From Zoogloea sp021286885 (lineage in GTDB: Bacteria; Pseudomonadota; Gammaproteobacteria; Burkholderiales; Rhodocyclaceae), in NCBI RefSeq assembly GCF_041915215.1, contig NZ_JAYSBV010000001.1: DNA of 64,000 nt; one strand, 5' to 3'. The translations under genes and the position numbers were made by a program. The notes under the pieces were generated by a model. The model was not told the DNA's origin. It worked only from the letters and a program-made list of their open reading frames with translations, and searched no databases. Below, in pieces: positions 24,890-33,666 of the stretch (positions are counted from its first letter, which is position 1; each line of letters opens with the position of its first letter).

Positions 24890-27277
24890 TCAAGCTCGCA
24901 GTTTTGCGCCGAGATTTTCTTCGGCATGACGGGTCAGGGTTGCCATGGCGGCTTCCACTTCGGCCTCTTCCAGGGTGCGCTGAGTTTCTTGCATCACTAC
25001 CCGGAAAGCAAGGCTTTTACGGTTGGGCTCGATGCCCTTGCCCTGATACTGGTCGAACAGCTCGATACGCTGGACGATGCCCGGCGCCACGGCCTGGAGG
25101 CCTTCTTGCAGGCTGGCCGCAGCCACGCCCTGCTCCACCACCAGCGCCAGATCGCGGGTCACCGCCGGGAAGCGGGAGACTTCGCGATAAGCCGGAGTGC
25201 GGGTTTCAAGGAGTGCATCCAGTTCGAGTTCGAACACCACCGGCGCGGTACCCAGCTCGTAGCGCTGGACCCAGACCGGGTGCAGCTCGCCGATCACGCC
25301 AATCTCACGGCCATCCAGGATCACCTTGGCGGCACGGCCCGGGTGCAGGGCCGGGTGGCTGACGCGCTCGAAACGGGCCACGCGGGGCAGCAGCAGGGCT
25401 TCCAGATCGGCCTTGAGGTCGTAGAAGTCCACCAGCCGGTTGGCCTCGCCCCATTGCTCGGGCTTGGCAAAACCAGCGGCCAGCGCAGCGATGCGCAGGG
25501 GCTGGTAGTAACCGGCCACGGGCTGTTCGTCGGTGGCATGGCTGAAGCAACGGCCAATTTCGAACACTCGCACCCGGTTAGTCTGACGCTTGCGGTTGGT
25601 CACCACATTGGACACCAGACCGCCGATCAGGGTGGAGCGCATCACGCTCATCTGGCTGGCGATGGGATTGGCCAGGCGCACCGGGTTGGTGCTGCCGGCA
25701 AAATCCTTCTCCCAGGCTTCTTCGACGAAAGCGAAGTTGATGACTTCCTGGAACTCGCGACCGGCCACCAGACGGCGCACCGCCATCGCATCGCGCCGGG
25801 CTTCGGGGCGCGGCAGCATGGTGATGGGGCCCTTGGGCGGGTTCACCGGGATGTTGTCGTAGCCGTGCAGACGGGCGATTTCTTCGATCAGGTCTTCTTC
25901 GATCTCGATGTCGAAGCGGTAGGACGGGGGCGTGACGACAAAGTCATCCCCTTCCCGCACCACGCTCAGGCTCTGGCTCTGGCGCTCGAACATCTCCGCC
26001 ACATGATCGGCAGTGAGTTCGATACCCAGCACCCGGCGCACCCGCGCAGCGCGCAAGCGGATGGGGGCACGCACCGGCAGGGCGTCGGCCTGGAGGGCCT
26101 CCACCACCGGGCCAGCTTCGCCGCCGCAGATGTCGAGGATCAGACGGGTGGCGCGCTCCAGGGCCTGGGGCGCCAGGTTGAAGTCCACGCCCCGCTCGAA
26201 GCGGTAAGAGGCATCAGAAGAGAAGCCGTAGGCCCGGGCACGGCCAGCGATGGCGTCCGGGGCGAAGAAGGCGCTCTCCAGGAACAGCTCGGTGGTGTCC
26301 AGGGTGATGCCGCTTTCTTCACCGCCCATCACACCGGCCAGGGCCAGGGGACGGGCTTCGTCGGCGATCAGCAGGGTGTCGGCTGCCGGGGTGATGGTCT
26401 GGCCGTTGAGCAGCAGCAGGGTTTCGCCCGGCTGGGGATAACGGACATGCACAGCCCCTTGCAGGCGGGCGTTGTCGAAGGCGTGGAGGGGCTGGCCCAG
26501 CTCCAGCATCACATAGTTGGTCACGTCCACCAGGGCGCTGATGGAACGAATGCCGCTGCGGGCCAGGCGCTGAACCATCCAGTCGGGGGTAGCCGCCTTG
26601 GCGTTCACACCCTTGATGATCCGCCCTGCGTAGCGCGGGCAGGCGGCAGGCGCATCCAGCACCACGGCGCGGGTTTCCGCATGGGTGGCTGCGACGGCAG
26701 GCGCATCCACCAGGCTCAGGGGGCTGGAGGTGAGGGCCGCCACTTCCCGGGCAATGCCGGTCAGGGAGAGGCAATCCGCCCGGTTGGGGGTGAGCTTGAT
26801 GGTGAACAGGGTGTCGTCGAGGGCCAGGTACTCGCGCAGATCGGTACCCACGGGGGCATCGGCGGGCAGCACCAGGAGGCCGCTGCTCTCTTCGGAGATG
26901 CCCAGTTCCTTGGCGGAACACAGCATGCCGAAGGATTCAACGCTGCGCAGCTTGGCCGCCTTGATGGCAAAGTTGCCCGGCAGCACGGCACCCACCAGAG
27001 CGCAGGGGATCTTGATCCCAGCGGCGGCATTGGGCGCGCCACAGACGATCTGGAGCAGCTCGCCCTGGCCGGCATCCACCTTGCAGACGCGCAGCTTGTC
27101 GGCGTTGGGGTGCTTTTCGGCCTCAACGATCTGGGCCACCACAATCTTGGAGAAGGCGCCGGCAACGGCGTCCTGTTCTTCCACTTCCAGCCCCGCCATG
27201 GTGAGCAAGTGCCCCAGCGCATCGGTATCGAGGGCCGGATTGACGAAGCTGCGCAACCAGAGTTCAGAGAATTGCAT
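24890..27277 (-). CDS. pheT: Phenylalanyl-tRNA synthetase beta subunit
   Basis: Large subunit of the alpha2-beta2 enzyme that charges tRNA-Phe. 795 aa, the expected length. N-terminal MQFSELWLRSFVNP and the tRNA-binding EMAP-like region (VAQIVEAEKHPNADKLRVCKV), then B3/B4 editing (PNRADCLSLTGIAREVAAL; GRIIKGV), B5 (FEIGRCF nearby) and the C-terminal anticodon-binding fold (SRFPAVTRDLALVV). It starts eight bases after the pheS stop. Confidence 0.98.
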   Translation of the reverse strand: MQFSELWLRSFVNPALDTDALGHLLTMAGLEVEEQDAVAGAFSKIVVAQIVEAEKHPNADKLRVCKVDAGQGELLQIVCGAPNAAAGIKIPCALVGAVLPGNFAIKAAKLRSVESFGMLCSAKELGISEESSGLLVLPADAPVGTDLREYLALDDTLFTIKLTPNRADCLSLTGIAREVAALTSSPLSLVDAPAVAATHAETRAVVLDAPAACPRYAGRIIKGVNAKAATPDWMVQRLARSGIRSISALVDVTNYVMLELGQPLHAFDNARLQGAVHVRYPQPGETLLLLNGQTITPAADTLLIADEARPLALAGVMGGEESGITLDTTELFLESAFFAPDAIAGRARAYGFSSDASYRFERGVDFNLAPQALERATRLILDICGGEAGPVVEALQADALPVRAPIRLRAARVRRVLGIELTADHVAEMFERQSQSLSVVREGDDFVVTPPSYRFDIEIEEDLIEEIARLHGYDNIPVNPPKGPITMLPRPEARRDAMAVRRLVAGREFQEVINFAFVEEAWEKDFAGSTNPVRLANPIASQMSVMRSTLIGGLVSNVVTNRKRQTNRVRVFEIGRCFSHATDEQPVAGYYQPLRIAALAAGFAKPEQWGEANRLVDFYDLKADLEALLLPRVARFERVSHPALHPGRAAKVILDGREIGVIGELHPVWVQRYELGTAPVVFELELDALLETRTPAYREVSRFPAVTRDLALVVEQGVAAASLQEGLQAVAPGIVQRIELFDQYQGKGIEPNRKSLAFRVVMQETQRTLEEAEVEAAMATLTRHAEENLGAKLRA

Positions 27278-27285
27278 GGCTAGGC

Positions 27286-28317
27286 TTACCTGAATTGACC
27301 GAGGAAACGGAGATCGCCTTCAAAGAACAGGCGAAGGTCATTGACGCCATACCGCAGCATGGTCAGTCGGTCCGGGCCCATGCCGAAGGCAAAGCCGGTG
27401 TAACGCTCGGGGTCGAAGCCGCCGTAACGCAGCACATTGGGGTGCACCATCCCGCAACCGGCGATTTCGAGCCAGCGGCCCTTCAGGGCACCGCTCATGA
27501 AGGCCACGTCGATCTCGGCGGAGGGTTCGGTGAACGGGAAGAAGGAGGGGCGGAAGCGCACCTGCAGGTCGTCGCTTTCAAAGAAGCTGCGCAGGAAGTC
27601 GGCCACCACGCCCTTCAGGTCGGCAAAACTCACGCTCTCGCCTACCCACAGGCCTTCGACCTGATGGAACATGGGGGAGTGGGTCGCGTCGGAATCCACC
27701 CGATACACCCGGCCCGGCGCAATCACGCGCAGCTCGGGCATGGCGGGGCGATCCTTGTAGGCTTCCACGTGGGCCTGCATGGCGCGGATCTGGACCGGGC
27801 TGGTGTGGGTGCGCAGCAGCACGCCCTCGCCGTTTTCCAGATAGAAGGTGTCGTGCATCGAACGGGCCGGATGATTGGCCGGGGTGTTCAATGCAGTGAA
27901 ATTGTAGAAATCGGTCTCGATCTCGGGGCCTTCAGCCACATCAAAGCCGATGGAGCGGAACAGTTGCTCCACGCGCTCCAGGGTGCGCACGACCGGGTGC
28001 AGACCGCCAGTGGACGCACCACGTCCGGGCAGGGTCACATCCAGGGCTTCAGCGGCGAGCTGGGCTTCGAGGGCGGCCTGTTGCAGGGCATCGCGACGGG
28101 CATTGAGCTGGGCTTCAATGGCGGTCTTGGCCTTGTTGATTTCTGCGCCGGCAGCCTTGCGGGCATCCGCATCGAGCTTGCCCAGGCCTTTCAGCAGTTC
28201 GGTGATGGAACCACCCTTGCCCAGATAGCGGGCCTTGGCAGTTTCGAGGGCGGCACCGTCGGCTGCAGCGGCAAAGTCGATGCCAGCCTGCGCGACGAGT
28301 TGATCGAGTTGATCCAT
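27286..28317 (-). CDS. pheS: Phenylalanyl-tRNA synthetase alpha subunit
   Basis: Catalytic subunit, 343 aa. An N-terminal coiled coil (about 1-85) is followed by class II motifs: motif 1 around GFDVAEGPEIETDFYNF, motif 2 FHQVEGLWV, motif 3 GFAFGMGPDRLTMLRYG. HPARSMHDTFYL is conserved. It sits behind a terminator-like hairpin (28346-28378), so expression may be set by read-through or attenuation from rplT. Confidence 0.98.
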   Translation of the reverse strand: MDQLDQLVAQAGIDFAAAADGAALETAKARYLGKGGSITELLKGLGKLDADARKAAGAEINKAKTAIEAQLNARRDALQQAALEAQLAAEALDVTLPGRGASTGGLHPVVRTLERVEQLFRSIGFDVAEGPEIETDFYNFTALNTPANHPARSMHDTFYLENGEGVLLRTHTSPVQIRAMQAHVEAYKDRPAMPELRVIAPGRVYRVDSDATHSPMFHQVEGLWVGESVSFADLKGVVADFLRSFFESDDLQVRFRPSFFPFTEPSAEIDVAFMSGALKGRWLEIAGCGMVHPNVLRYGGFDPERYTGFAFGMGPDRLTMLRYGVNDLRLFFEGDLRFLGQFR

Positions 28318-28345
28318 TTTTGATGTCTTATCCCGGGTTCAGGAC

Positions 28346-28378
28346 AAAAAAAAGGAGGCTAGGCCTCCTTTTTTTTCG
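28346..28378. terminator. Bidirectional-looking terminator or attenuator between rplT and pheS
   Basis: GGAGGC (28354-28359), loop TAG, GCCTCC (63 to 68 of the same line), flanked by eight A on one side and eight T on the other, so the stem extends and a T tract follows on both strands. On the minus strand it lies between rplT (stop 28389) and pheS. In E. coli pheST is attenuated by the pheM leader peptide at the equivalent place. No Phe-rich leader ORF is evident here. Confidence 0.85.
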
Positions 28379-28388
28379 CTGCGGAAAC

Positions 28389-28748
28389 TTACGCAGCCAG
28401 CTTGGCCTTGGCTTGCTCGGCGAGCGCCGCAAAAGCGGGCTTGTCAAACACGGCCAGGTCGGCCAGAACCTTACGGTCCACTTCGATGGAAGCCTTCTTC
28501 AGGCCGTTCATGAAGCGGCTGTAGGTCAGACCAACTTCGCGGGCAGCGGCGTTGATACGGGCGATCCACAGAGCACGGAACTGACGCTTGCGTTGACGAC
28601 GGTCACGGTAGGCATATTGCCCGGCCTTCATCACCGCCTGCTTGGCGATCCGGTATACGTTCTTGCGACGGCCACGGTAACCCTTGGCTTGGTCGAGGAC
28701 TTTTTTGTGACGTGCACGTGCGGTTACACCGCGTTTAACTCGGGGCAT
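28389..28748 (-). CDS. rplT: 50S ribosomal protein L20
   Basis: 119 aa, full length: MPRVKRGVTARARHKKVL, then GRRKNVYRIAKQAVMKAGQYAYRDRR and LWIARINAAAREVGLTYSRFMNGL. Binds 23S rRNA early in 50S assembly and in several bacteria represses its own operon. Eighteen bases after rpmI. Confidence 0.99.
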   Translation of the reverse strand: MPRVKRGVTARARHKKVLDQAKGYRGRRKNVYRIAKQAVMKAGQYAYRDRRQRKRQFRALWIARINAAAREVGLTYSRFMNGLKKASIEVDRKVLADLAVFDKPAFAALAEQAKAKLAA

Positions 28749-28766
28749 TGCTTTCTCCTAACTCGA

Positions 28767-28964
28767 TCAGGCGTAGGGCATCATGGCGCGGATGGACTTT
28801 TCGTCCGAAGCGTGCACAGCAGTCATGCCGCGCAGCTGGCGCTTGCTCTTGGTCGTCTTCTTGGTCAGGATGTGGCGCTTGAAAGCCTGAGAACGCTTGA
28901 TGCTACCACTCGAGCGGATCTTGAACCGCTTAGCGGCGCCGCTCTTGGTCTTCATCTTGGGCAT
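28767..28964 (-). CDS. rpmI: 50S ribosomal protein L35
   Basis: 65 aa, highly basic, MPKMKTKSGAAKRFKI and HILTKKTTKSKRQLRG as in all L35 proteins. First ribosomal gene after infC, with a 217-base structured leader upstream. GGAG lies about ten bases before the ATG. Confidence 0.99.
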   Translation of the reverse strand: MPKMKTKSGAAKRFKIRSSGSIKRSQAFKRHILTKKTTKSKRQLRGMTAVHASDEKSIRAMMPYA

Positions 28965-28981
28965 GAAGTACTCCGTTTATA

Positions 28982-29160
28982 TCATGGGACCAGGTGGCTT
29001 CCGACTTTCGGAAACGCTTCAACAACCTGTCACCACTTGTCCCGACAGGCAAAAACCTGCCAGTTTCTGCCGCCCGCAAAGGCGGCCGAATCCGTAAAAA
29101 CAACCTGGGAATCCATGGATCTGCAGAAGCATGGGCTTTCTGCAGATCTCCGGCAATCAG
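28982..29160 (-). promoter_or_regulatory. Structured leader between infC and rpmI, candidate L20-responsive region
   Basis: The 217-base gap holds several hairpins: an 11-bp perfect stem (GATCTGCAGAA at 29118-29128 with TTCTGCAGATC at 29138-29148), GCCGCC/GGCGGC (29069-29086), CCTGTC/GACAGG (29026-29049) and CCGA/TCGG (29001-29011). None carries a T tract, so they are not terminators. Position just before rpmI-rplT matches where L20 controls rpmI-rplT translation in other bacteria. The link is inferred from place, not from a matched motif. Confidence 0.5.
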
Positions 29161-29181
29161 AAACCCTGCAGCCTGGGGCTT

Positions 29182-29703
29182 TTAGTGCTTCTTCTTGGGG
29201 GCGATGACCATGATCATCTGCCGACCTTCCATCTTGGGCATCTGCTCGACCTGGGCGATTTCTTCCAGATCGGACTTGATGCGCTCCAGCTGACGCATGC
29301 CGAACTCCTGGTGCGCCATTTCGCGCCCACGGAACCGCAGGGTCACCTTGGCCTTGTCACCTTCGTTCAGGAACTTGATCAGGTTACGCAGCTTGATCTG
29401 GTAGTCGTTTTCGTCCGTACCCGGACGCAGCTTGACTTCCTTGACCTGAATCTGCTTTTGCTTTTGCTTGGCTTCGTGGGCGCGCTTGGCTTCTTCGTAC
29501 TTGTACTTGCCGTAATCCATCAAGCGACACACGGGCGGCTTTGCCATGGGCGCGATCTCAACCAGATCGACGCCAGCTTCTTCCGCCATTTCCAATGCAG
29601 CGCGCAGGGTCACGATACCCAGCTGCTCGCCGTCTTCTCCTGTCAGGCGCAGTTCCGGCACGCTAATTTCGCCGTTAATGCGCAGCTTCTTTTCCTGAGC
29701 GAT
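29182..29703 (-). CDS. infC: Translation initiation factor IF-3, ATC start codon
   Basis: Prevents premature 30S-50S joining and checks the start codon. 173 aa: AQEKKLRINGEIS at the N-terminus, then VPELRLTGEDGEQLG, PPVCRLMDYGKYKYEEAKR, EVKLRPGTDENDYQIKLRN and the C-terminal domain to APKKKH. Reading from the first ATG/GTG (29661) would delete the conserved first 14 residues. The codon in the right place is ATC at 29703, nine bases after GGAG. infC commonly uses a rare start (ATT, ATC, ATA), allowing IF-3 to repress its own synthesis. It follows thrS by 27 bases. Confidence 0.96.
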   Translation of the reverse strand: MAQEKKLRINGEISVPELRLTGEDGEQLGIVTLRAALEMAEEAGVDLVEIAPMAKPPVCRLMDYGKYKYEEAKRAHEAKQKQKQIQVKEVKLRPGTDENDYQIKLRNLIKFLNEGDKAKVTLRFRGREMAHQEFGMRQLERIKSDLEEIAQVEQMPKMEGRQMIMVIAPKKKH

Positions 29704-29716
29704 GGTTCAAGTCTCC
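29701..29716 (-). promoter_or_regulatory. infC ribosome binding site with rare ATC start codon
   Basis: Minus strand: GGAG (29716-29713), nine-base spacer, ATC (29703-29701), then GCT CAG GAA AAG. Sequence conservation of IF-3 requires initiation here. A non-AUG start discriminated against by IF-3 is the known autoregulatory device of this gene. Confidence 0.9.
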
Positions 29717-29730
29717 GTAAAAAGTAAAAA

Positions 29731-31647
29731 TCAGGCCGTGCCGGCGCGTGAAGTAACTTCAGCTTGCCAGCGCTCGACAATCTCATCGAGGGACATTTGA
29801 CCGAGGTCTTGATTGCCCCGGGCGCGCACGGCCACTACATTGGCTGCCTTCTCCTTGTCGCCGACGACCAGCAAGTAAGGCAGCTTACGTACGCTATGTT
29901 CGCGTATTTTATAAGTAATCTTCTCGTTGCGCAAATCTGCCTCAACCCGGAAGCCCTTCTTGCGCAGGGAAGCTGCAACTTCCTGCACATAATCGGCCTG
30001 GTTTTCGGAGATATTCATCACCACGGCGTGCACCGGCGCCAACCACATGGGCAGTGCACCCGCGTGGTTTTCGATCAGGATGCCGATGAAACGCTCCAGC
30101 GAACCGAGGATTGCCCGGTGCAGCATGACCGGGGTGTGGCGCGCATTGTCTTCGCCCACATACTCGGCGCCCAGACGGGTCGGCATGGAGAAGTCCACCT
30201 GCACGGTACCGCACTGCCAGGAACGACCGATGGCGTCCTTGATGTGGAATTCGATCTTGGGGCCGTAGAAGGCGCCCTCGCCAGGCAGCTCTTCCCACTC
30301 CAGACCGCTGGCACGCAGGGCGGAGCGCAGGCCGTTTTCGGCCTTGTCCCACACTTCATCGGAGCCCACGCGGCTTTCCGGGCGCAGAGCCAGCTTGACG
30401 GCCACGTCCTTGAAGCCGAAATCGGCATACACCTTACGCACCAAGGCGTTGAAGGCGGTCACTTCGGCTTCGATCTGATCTTCGGTACAGAAGATGTGGC
30501 CATCATCCTGGGTGAAACCACGCACCCGCATGATGCCGTGCAGCGCGCCGGAGGGCTCGTTGCGGTGGCAGGCGCCAAACTCGCCGTAACGCAGGGGCAG
30601 CTGACGGTAGGAGCGCAGATCGGAGTTAAAGATCTGGACATGGCCCGGGCAGTTCATGGGCTTCACCGCATAGTCACGATTCTCGGACTCGGTGGTGAAC
30701 ATGTTGGCCTTGTAGTGCTCCCAGTGGCCGGACTTTTCCCACAGGGTACGGTCCAGAATCTGGGGGCAACGGACTTCCTGATAACCGTTGTCGCGGTACA
30801 CGGCACGCATGTACTGCTCCACCTCCTGCCACACCGTCCAGCCATTGGGGTGCCAGAACACCAGACCCGGCGCTTCTTCTTGCAGATGGAACAGATCCAG
30901 CTGCTTGCCCAGACGGCGGTGATCCCGCTTCTCGGCTTCTTCAAGCATGTGGAGGTAGGCTTCCTGGTCTTCCTTGCGAGCCCAGGCAGTGCCATAGATG
31001 CGCTGCAGCATCTCGTTCTTGGAGTCGCCACGCCAGTAGGCGCCGGCCACCTTCATCAGCTTGAAAACCTTCAGCTTGCCGGTGGAGGGCACGTGGGGGC
31101 CACGACACAGGTCGGTGAAGTCGCCTTCCTTGTACAGGGAAACGTCTTCATTGGCCGGAATGGAGGCGATCAGCTCGGCCTTGTAGTGCTCGCCGATAGA
31201 CTTGAAGTAAGCCACCGCCTCGTCCCGAGGCAGCACGCTGCGCTCCACCGGGATGTCTTTTTTCGACAGCTCGGCCATGCGCTGCTCGATCTTCTGCAGA
31301 TCTTCGGGCGTGAAGGGGCGCTTGTAGGAGAAATCGTAGTAGAAGCCGTTATCGATCACCGGCCCGATGGTCACCTGGGCTTCGGGGAACAGCTCCTTCA
31401 CCGCATAGGCCAGCAAGTGGGCGGTGGAGTGACGAATGACTTCCAGGCCGTCCGCATCCTTGTCGGTGATGATGCTGAGGTTTACGTCCTGGTCGATCAG
31501 ATGGGAGGTATCCAGCAGCTTACCGTCGATCTTGCCGGCAAGGGCGGCCCGGGCCAGCCCGGTACCGATGGAAGCGGCCACCTGGGCAATGGTTACGGGC
31601 TGCTCGAAACTGCGTACTGAACCATCAGGCAAAGTAATGTTGGGCAT
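29731..31647 (-). CDS. thrS: Threonyl-tRNA synthetase
   Basis: Charges tRNA-Thr and edits mis-charged Ser. 638 aa from the ATG at 31647 (MPNITLPDGS), the family start; upstream in-frame GTG and TTG codons add only four residues. TGS domain ~1-60; editing domain with HSTAHLLAYAVKEL; class II catalytic core with MNCPGHVQIFNSDLRSYR, RYGEFGACHRNEPSGALHG and MRVRGFTQDDGHIFC; anticodon-binding domain at the C-terminus. It follows a terminator that separates it from tRNA-Val. Confidence 0.98.
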   Translation of the reverse strand: MPNITLPDGSVRSFEQPVTIAQVAASIGTGLARAALAGKIDGKLLDTSHLIDQDVNLSIITDKDADGLEVIRHSTAHLLAYAVKELFPEAQVTIGPVIDNGFYYDFSYKRPFTPEDLQKIEQRMAELSKKDIPVERSVLPRDEAVAYFKSIGEHYKAELIASIPANEDVSLYKEGDFTDLCRGPHVPSTGKLKVFKLMKVAGAYWRGDSKNEMLQRIYGTAWARKEDQEAYLHMLEEAEKRDHRRLGKQLDLFHLQEEAPGLVFWHPNGWTVWQEVEQYMRAVYRDNGYQEVRCPQILDRTLWEKSGHWEHYKANMFTTESENRDYAVKPMNCPGHVQIFNSDLRSYRQLPLRYGEFGACHRNEPSGALHGIMRVRGFTQDDGHIFCTEDQIEAEVTAFNALVRKVYADFGFKDVAVKLALRPESRVGSDEVWDKAENGLRSALRASGLEWEELPGEGAFYGPKIEFHIKDAIGRSWQCGTVQVDFSMPTRLGAEYVGEDNARHTPVMLHRAILGSLERFIGILIENHAGALPMWLAPVHAVVMNISENQADYVQEVAASLRKKGFRVEADLRNEKITYKIREHSVRKLPYLLVVGDKEKAANVVAVRARGNQDLGQMSLDEIVERWQAEVTSRAGTA

Positions 31648-31663
31648 GATCACTCGCAAGGGG

Positions 31664-31697
31664 CAAAAAAAAAGTGCGGCCAGAGCCGCACTTTTTC
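31664..31697. terminator. Terminator between tRNA-Val and thrS
   Basis: Stem AGTGCGGC (31673-31680) / GCCGCACT (31685-31692), four-base loop, flanked by a long A run on the left and TTTTT on the right. On the minus strand it ends in nine T and lies downstream of tRNA-Val, upstream of thrS. It could also act in the other direction. Confidence 0.85.
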
Positions 31698-31789
31698 ATC
31701 AAACGAAAGACAACAATGATGTGGACTCGCTAGGCTTACAGAAATCCGCAGCAGCAAGTTCGAAACATGATGTCTTCCTCTTAGGAATT

Positions 31790-31866
31790 TGGTAGGCGCG
31801 ATTGGACTCGAACCAACGACCCCCACCATGTCAAGGTGGTGCTCTAACCAGCTGAGCTACGCGCCT
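31790..31866 (-). tRNA. tRNA-Val, anticodon GAC
   Basis: A 77-base cloverleaf read on the minus strand. The acceptor stem is AGGCGCG paired with CGCGCCU. D arm: GCTCAGCTGGTTAGAGC. Anticodon stem CCACC/GGTGG with loop TTGACAT, giving anticodon GAC. T arm has the GGTTCGAGTCC core. The 3' CCA is encoded. Strong promoter immediately upstream. Confidence 0.97.
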
Positions 31867-31877
31867 AAGAGCCTCGC

Positions 31878-31905
31878 ATTATAGAGACATCACGCAAGAT
31901 GTCAA
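31878..31905 (-). promoter_or_regulatory. Sigma-70 promoter for tRNA-Val, consensus -35 and -10
   Basis: Minus strand TTGACA (31905-31900), 16-base spacer, TATAAT (31883-31878), 11 bases before the mature tRNA 5' end. Both hexamers match consensus exactly. The few bases after it (GCGAGGC) are GC-rich, like a stringent discriminator. Confidence 0.9.
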
Positions 31906-31934
31906 GCACTTTTGGCGAAGCCGCTCAAAACACC

Positions 31935-32735
31935 TTAAAGGACGGGGTTTTCCGGCCAGGCATCGAGAAAGCGCTGCCAGTGCGCGGCGCCCAGCTTGGC
32001 CAGATTTTCACGCACAAAGGCCAGTTCAGCGACAAACTCATCGCGACTCATGGCCCCGCGCATCACCTGGAAGCGCAGAAACACCAAATAGGTGTTCACC
32101 ACGTCGGTTTCGCAGTAATCGCGAATCTCGCCGATGCGGCCTTCGCAGTAGCCCTTCCAGACCGCCGAACCATCCATGCCCAGCTTGCCCGGAAAACCCA
32201 TCAACTTGGCCAGATCATCCAGCGGCGCCGAGGCCCGGGGCTGGTACAGGGCCAGTTGATCCATCAGATCCAGGTGGCGATTGTGGTAACGGCTGATGTA
32301 GTTGTTCCACTTGAAATCCCGGGAATCCAGGTAATCCCCATCCCCCAGATCCCAGTACCGGGGCGCCGTCACCCCATGCATCATGCCCCGGTAGTGGAGC
32401 ACGGGCAGATCGAATCCGCCACCGTTCCAGGAAATCAGCTGGGGGGTGAATTTCTCCACCCCATCAAAGAAACGCTGAATGAGCTGCCCTTCGGTGCATT
32501 CAGGCTCCGACAGGGAGAACACCCGGAACTGATGGGCATCCCGAAACACACAGGAAATGGTGACCACCCGCTGCAAATGCAGGGGCAGGAAGTCGGTGCC
32601 ATTGGTGGCGCGGCGTTGCTGGAAGGCCAGCTCCGCCACCTCCTCGTCCGACAGGTCGTCGGGCAGGCCGTTCAGCACCCGGATGCCACGTACATCCGGG
32701 ATGGTTTCAATATCAAAGACCAGCGAAGCGGCCAT
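31935..32735 (-). CDS. Predicted 3'-5' exonuclease, DEDD superfamily (PolB exo2-like)
   Basis: 266 aa. Motif I is FDIETIPD near the N-terminus, with the Asp and Glu metal ligands. ISWNGGGFDLPVL is motif II. IRDYCETDVVNTYLVFLR is motif III with its Tyr and Asp, consistent with the DEDDy type. The overall form matches the stand-alone DNA polymerase B exonuclease-like family (PF10108). Whether it acts in DNA repair or RNA processing is not known. GAGGT lies four bases before the ATG. It shows no obvious operon link to its neighbours. Confidence 0.85.
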   Translation of the reverse strand: MAASLVFDIETIPDVRGIRVLNGLPDDLSDEEVAELAFQQRRATNGTDFLPLHLQRVVTISCVFRDAHQFRVFSLSEPECTEGQLIQRFFDGVEKFTPQLISWNGGGFDLPVLHYRGMMHGVTAPRYWDLGDGDYLDSRDFKWNNYISRYHNRHLDLMDQLALYQPRASAPLDDLAKLMGFPGKLGMDGSAVWKGYCEGRIGEIRDYCETDVVNTYLVFLRFQVMRGAMSRDEFVAELAFVRENLAKLGAAHWQRFLDAWPENPVL

Positions 32736-32775
32736 GCTTACCTCGACAACACATCAACTCAAACAAACCAAAAAC

Positions 32776-33666
32776 TCAGGCTGGGAACACGCCCGTCGAC
32801 AGATAACGGTCGCCTCGGTCGCAGATGATCGCCACGATCACTGCGTTTTCAACGCTTTCAGCCAGGCGCAGGGCCACATGCACCGCACCGCCTGAGGAAA
32901 TCCCGGCAAAGATGCCCTCTTCCCGGGCCAGCCGGCGGGTCATTTCTTCGGCGTCGGCCTGGGCCACATACTCAAGGCGATCCACCCGCTCCTTGCTGTA
33001 GATCTTGGGCAGATAGGCTTCCGGCCATTTGCGGATACCCGGAATCTGGGCGCCCTCCTCCGGCTGGCAGCCAATCACCTGCACCGCCGGATTCTGACCC
33101 TTCAGGTAGGTCGAGACGCCCATGATGGTGCCGGTGGTGCCCATGCTGCTCACAAAGTGGGTCACGGTGCCGCCGGTCTGGGCCCAGATTTCGGGGCCGG
33201 TGCCATCGATGTGGGCCTGGGGATTATCCGGGTTGGCGAACTGATCCAGGATCACGCCCCGGCCTTCATCACGCATCTTCTCGGCCACATCCCGCGCCAG
33301 CTCCATGCCGCCCTCTTTGGGGGTCAGCACCAGCTCGGCACCAAAGGCACGCATGGTCTGGCGCCGCTCCACGCTCTGGTTTTCGGGCATCACCAGGATC
33401 ATCCCATAACCCCGAATCGCAGCGGCCATGGCCAGCGCAATGCCGGTATTGCCGCTGGTGGCTTCGATCAGGGTCTGGCCGGGTTTGATGTCGCCCCGGG
33501 CCTCGGCCCGCAGGATCATGGACAGGGCGGGCCGGTCCTTCACCGAACCCGCCGGATTGTTACCTTCCAGCTTCACGAGGATCACATTGTTGCGACCCGC
33601 CGTAATACGCTTGAGCCGAACCAGCGGAGTCTGGCCGACATAATCCTCTAGAGTCTTGAATTCCAT
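32776..33666 (-). CDS. cysM: Cysteine synthase B (O-acetylserine sulfhydrylase)
   Basis: PLP enzyme making cysteine from O-acetylserine and sulfide or thiosulfate. 296 aa from the ATG at 33666 (MEFKTLEDYVGQTPLVRL). Upstream in-frame codons to 33813 have no family match. PLP Lys in NPAGSVKDRPAL; substrate loop EATSGNTGIALAMAA; SSMGTTGTIMGVSTYL binds the PLP phosphate. PEEGAQIPGIRKWPEAYLP is the CysM form rather than CysK. Confidence 0.95.
   Translation of the reverse strand: MEFKTLEDYVGQTPLVRLKRITAGRNNVILVKLEGNNPAGSVKDRPALSMILRAEARGDIKPGQTLIEATSGNTGIALAMAAAIRGYGMILVMPENQSVERRQTMRAFGAELVLTPKEGGMELARDVAEKMRDEGRGVILDQFANPDNPQAHIDGTGPEIWAQTGGTVTHFVSSMGTTGTIMGVSTYLKGQNPAVQVIGCQPEEGAQIPGIRKWPEAYLPKIYSKERVDRLEYVAQADAEEMTRRLAREEGIFAGISSGGAVHVALRLAESVENAVIVAIICDRGDRYLSTGVFPA

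Noticed and set aside
29182..29661. infC starting at GTG 29661
   Set aside because: It would remove the conserved IF-3 N-terminus; the ATC at 29703 with GGAG upstream is the better start.
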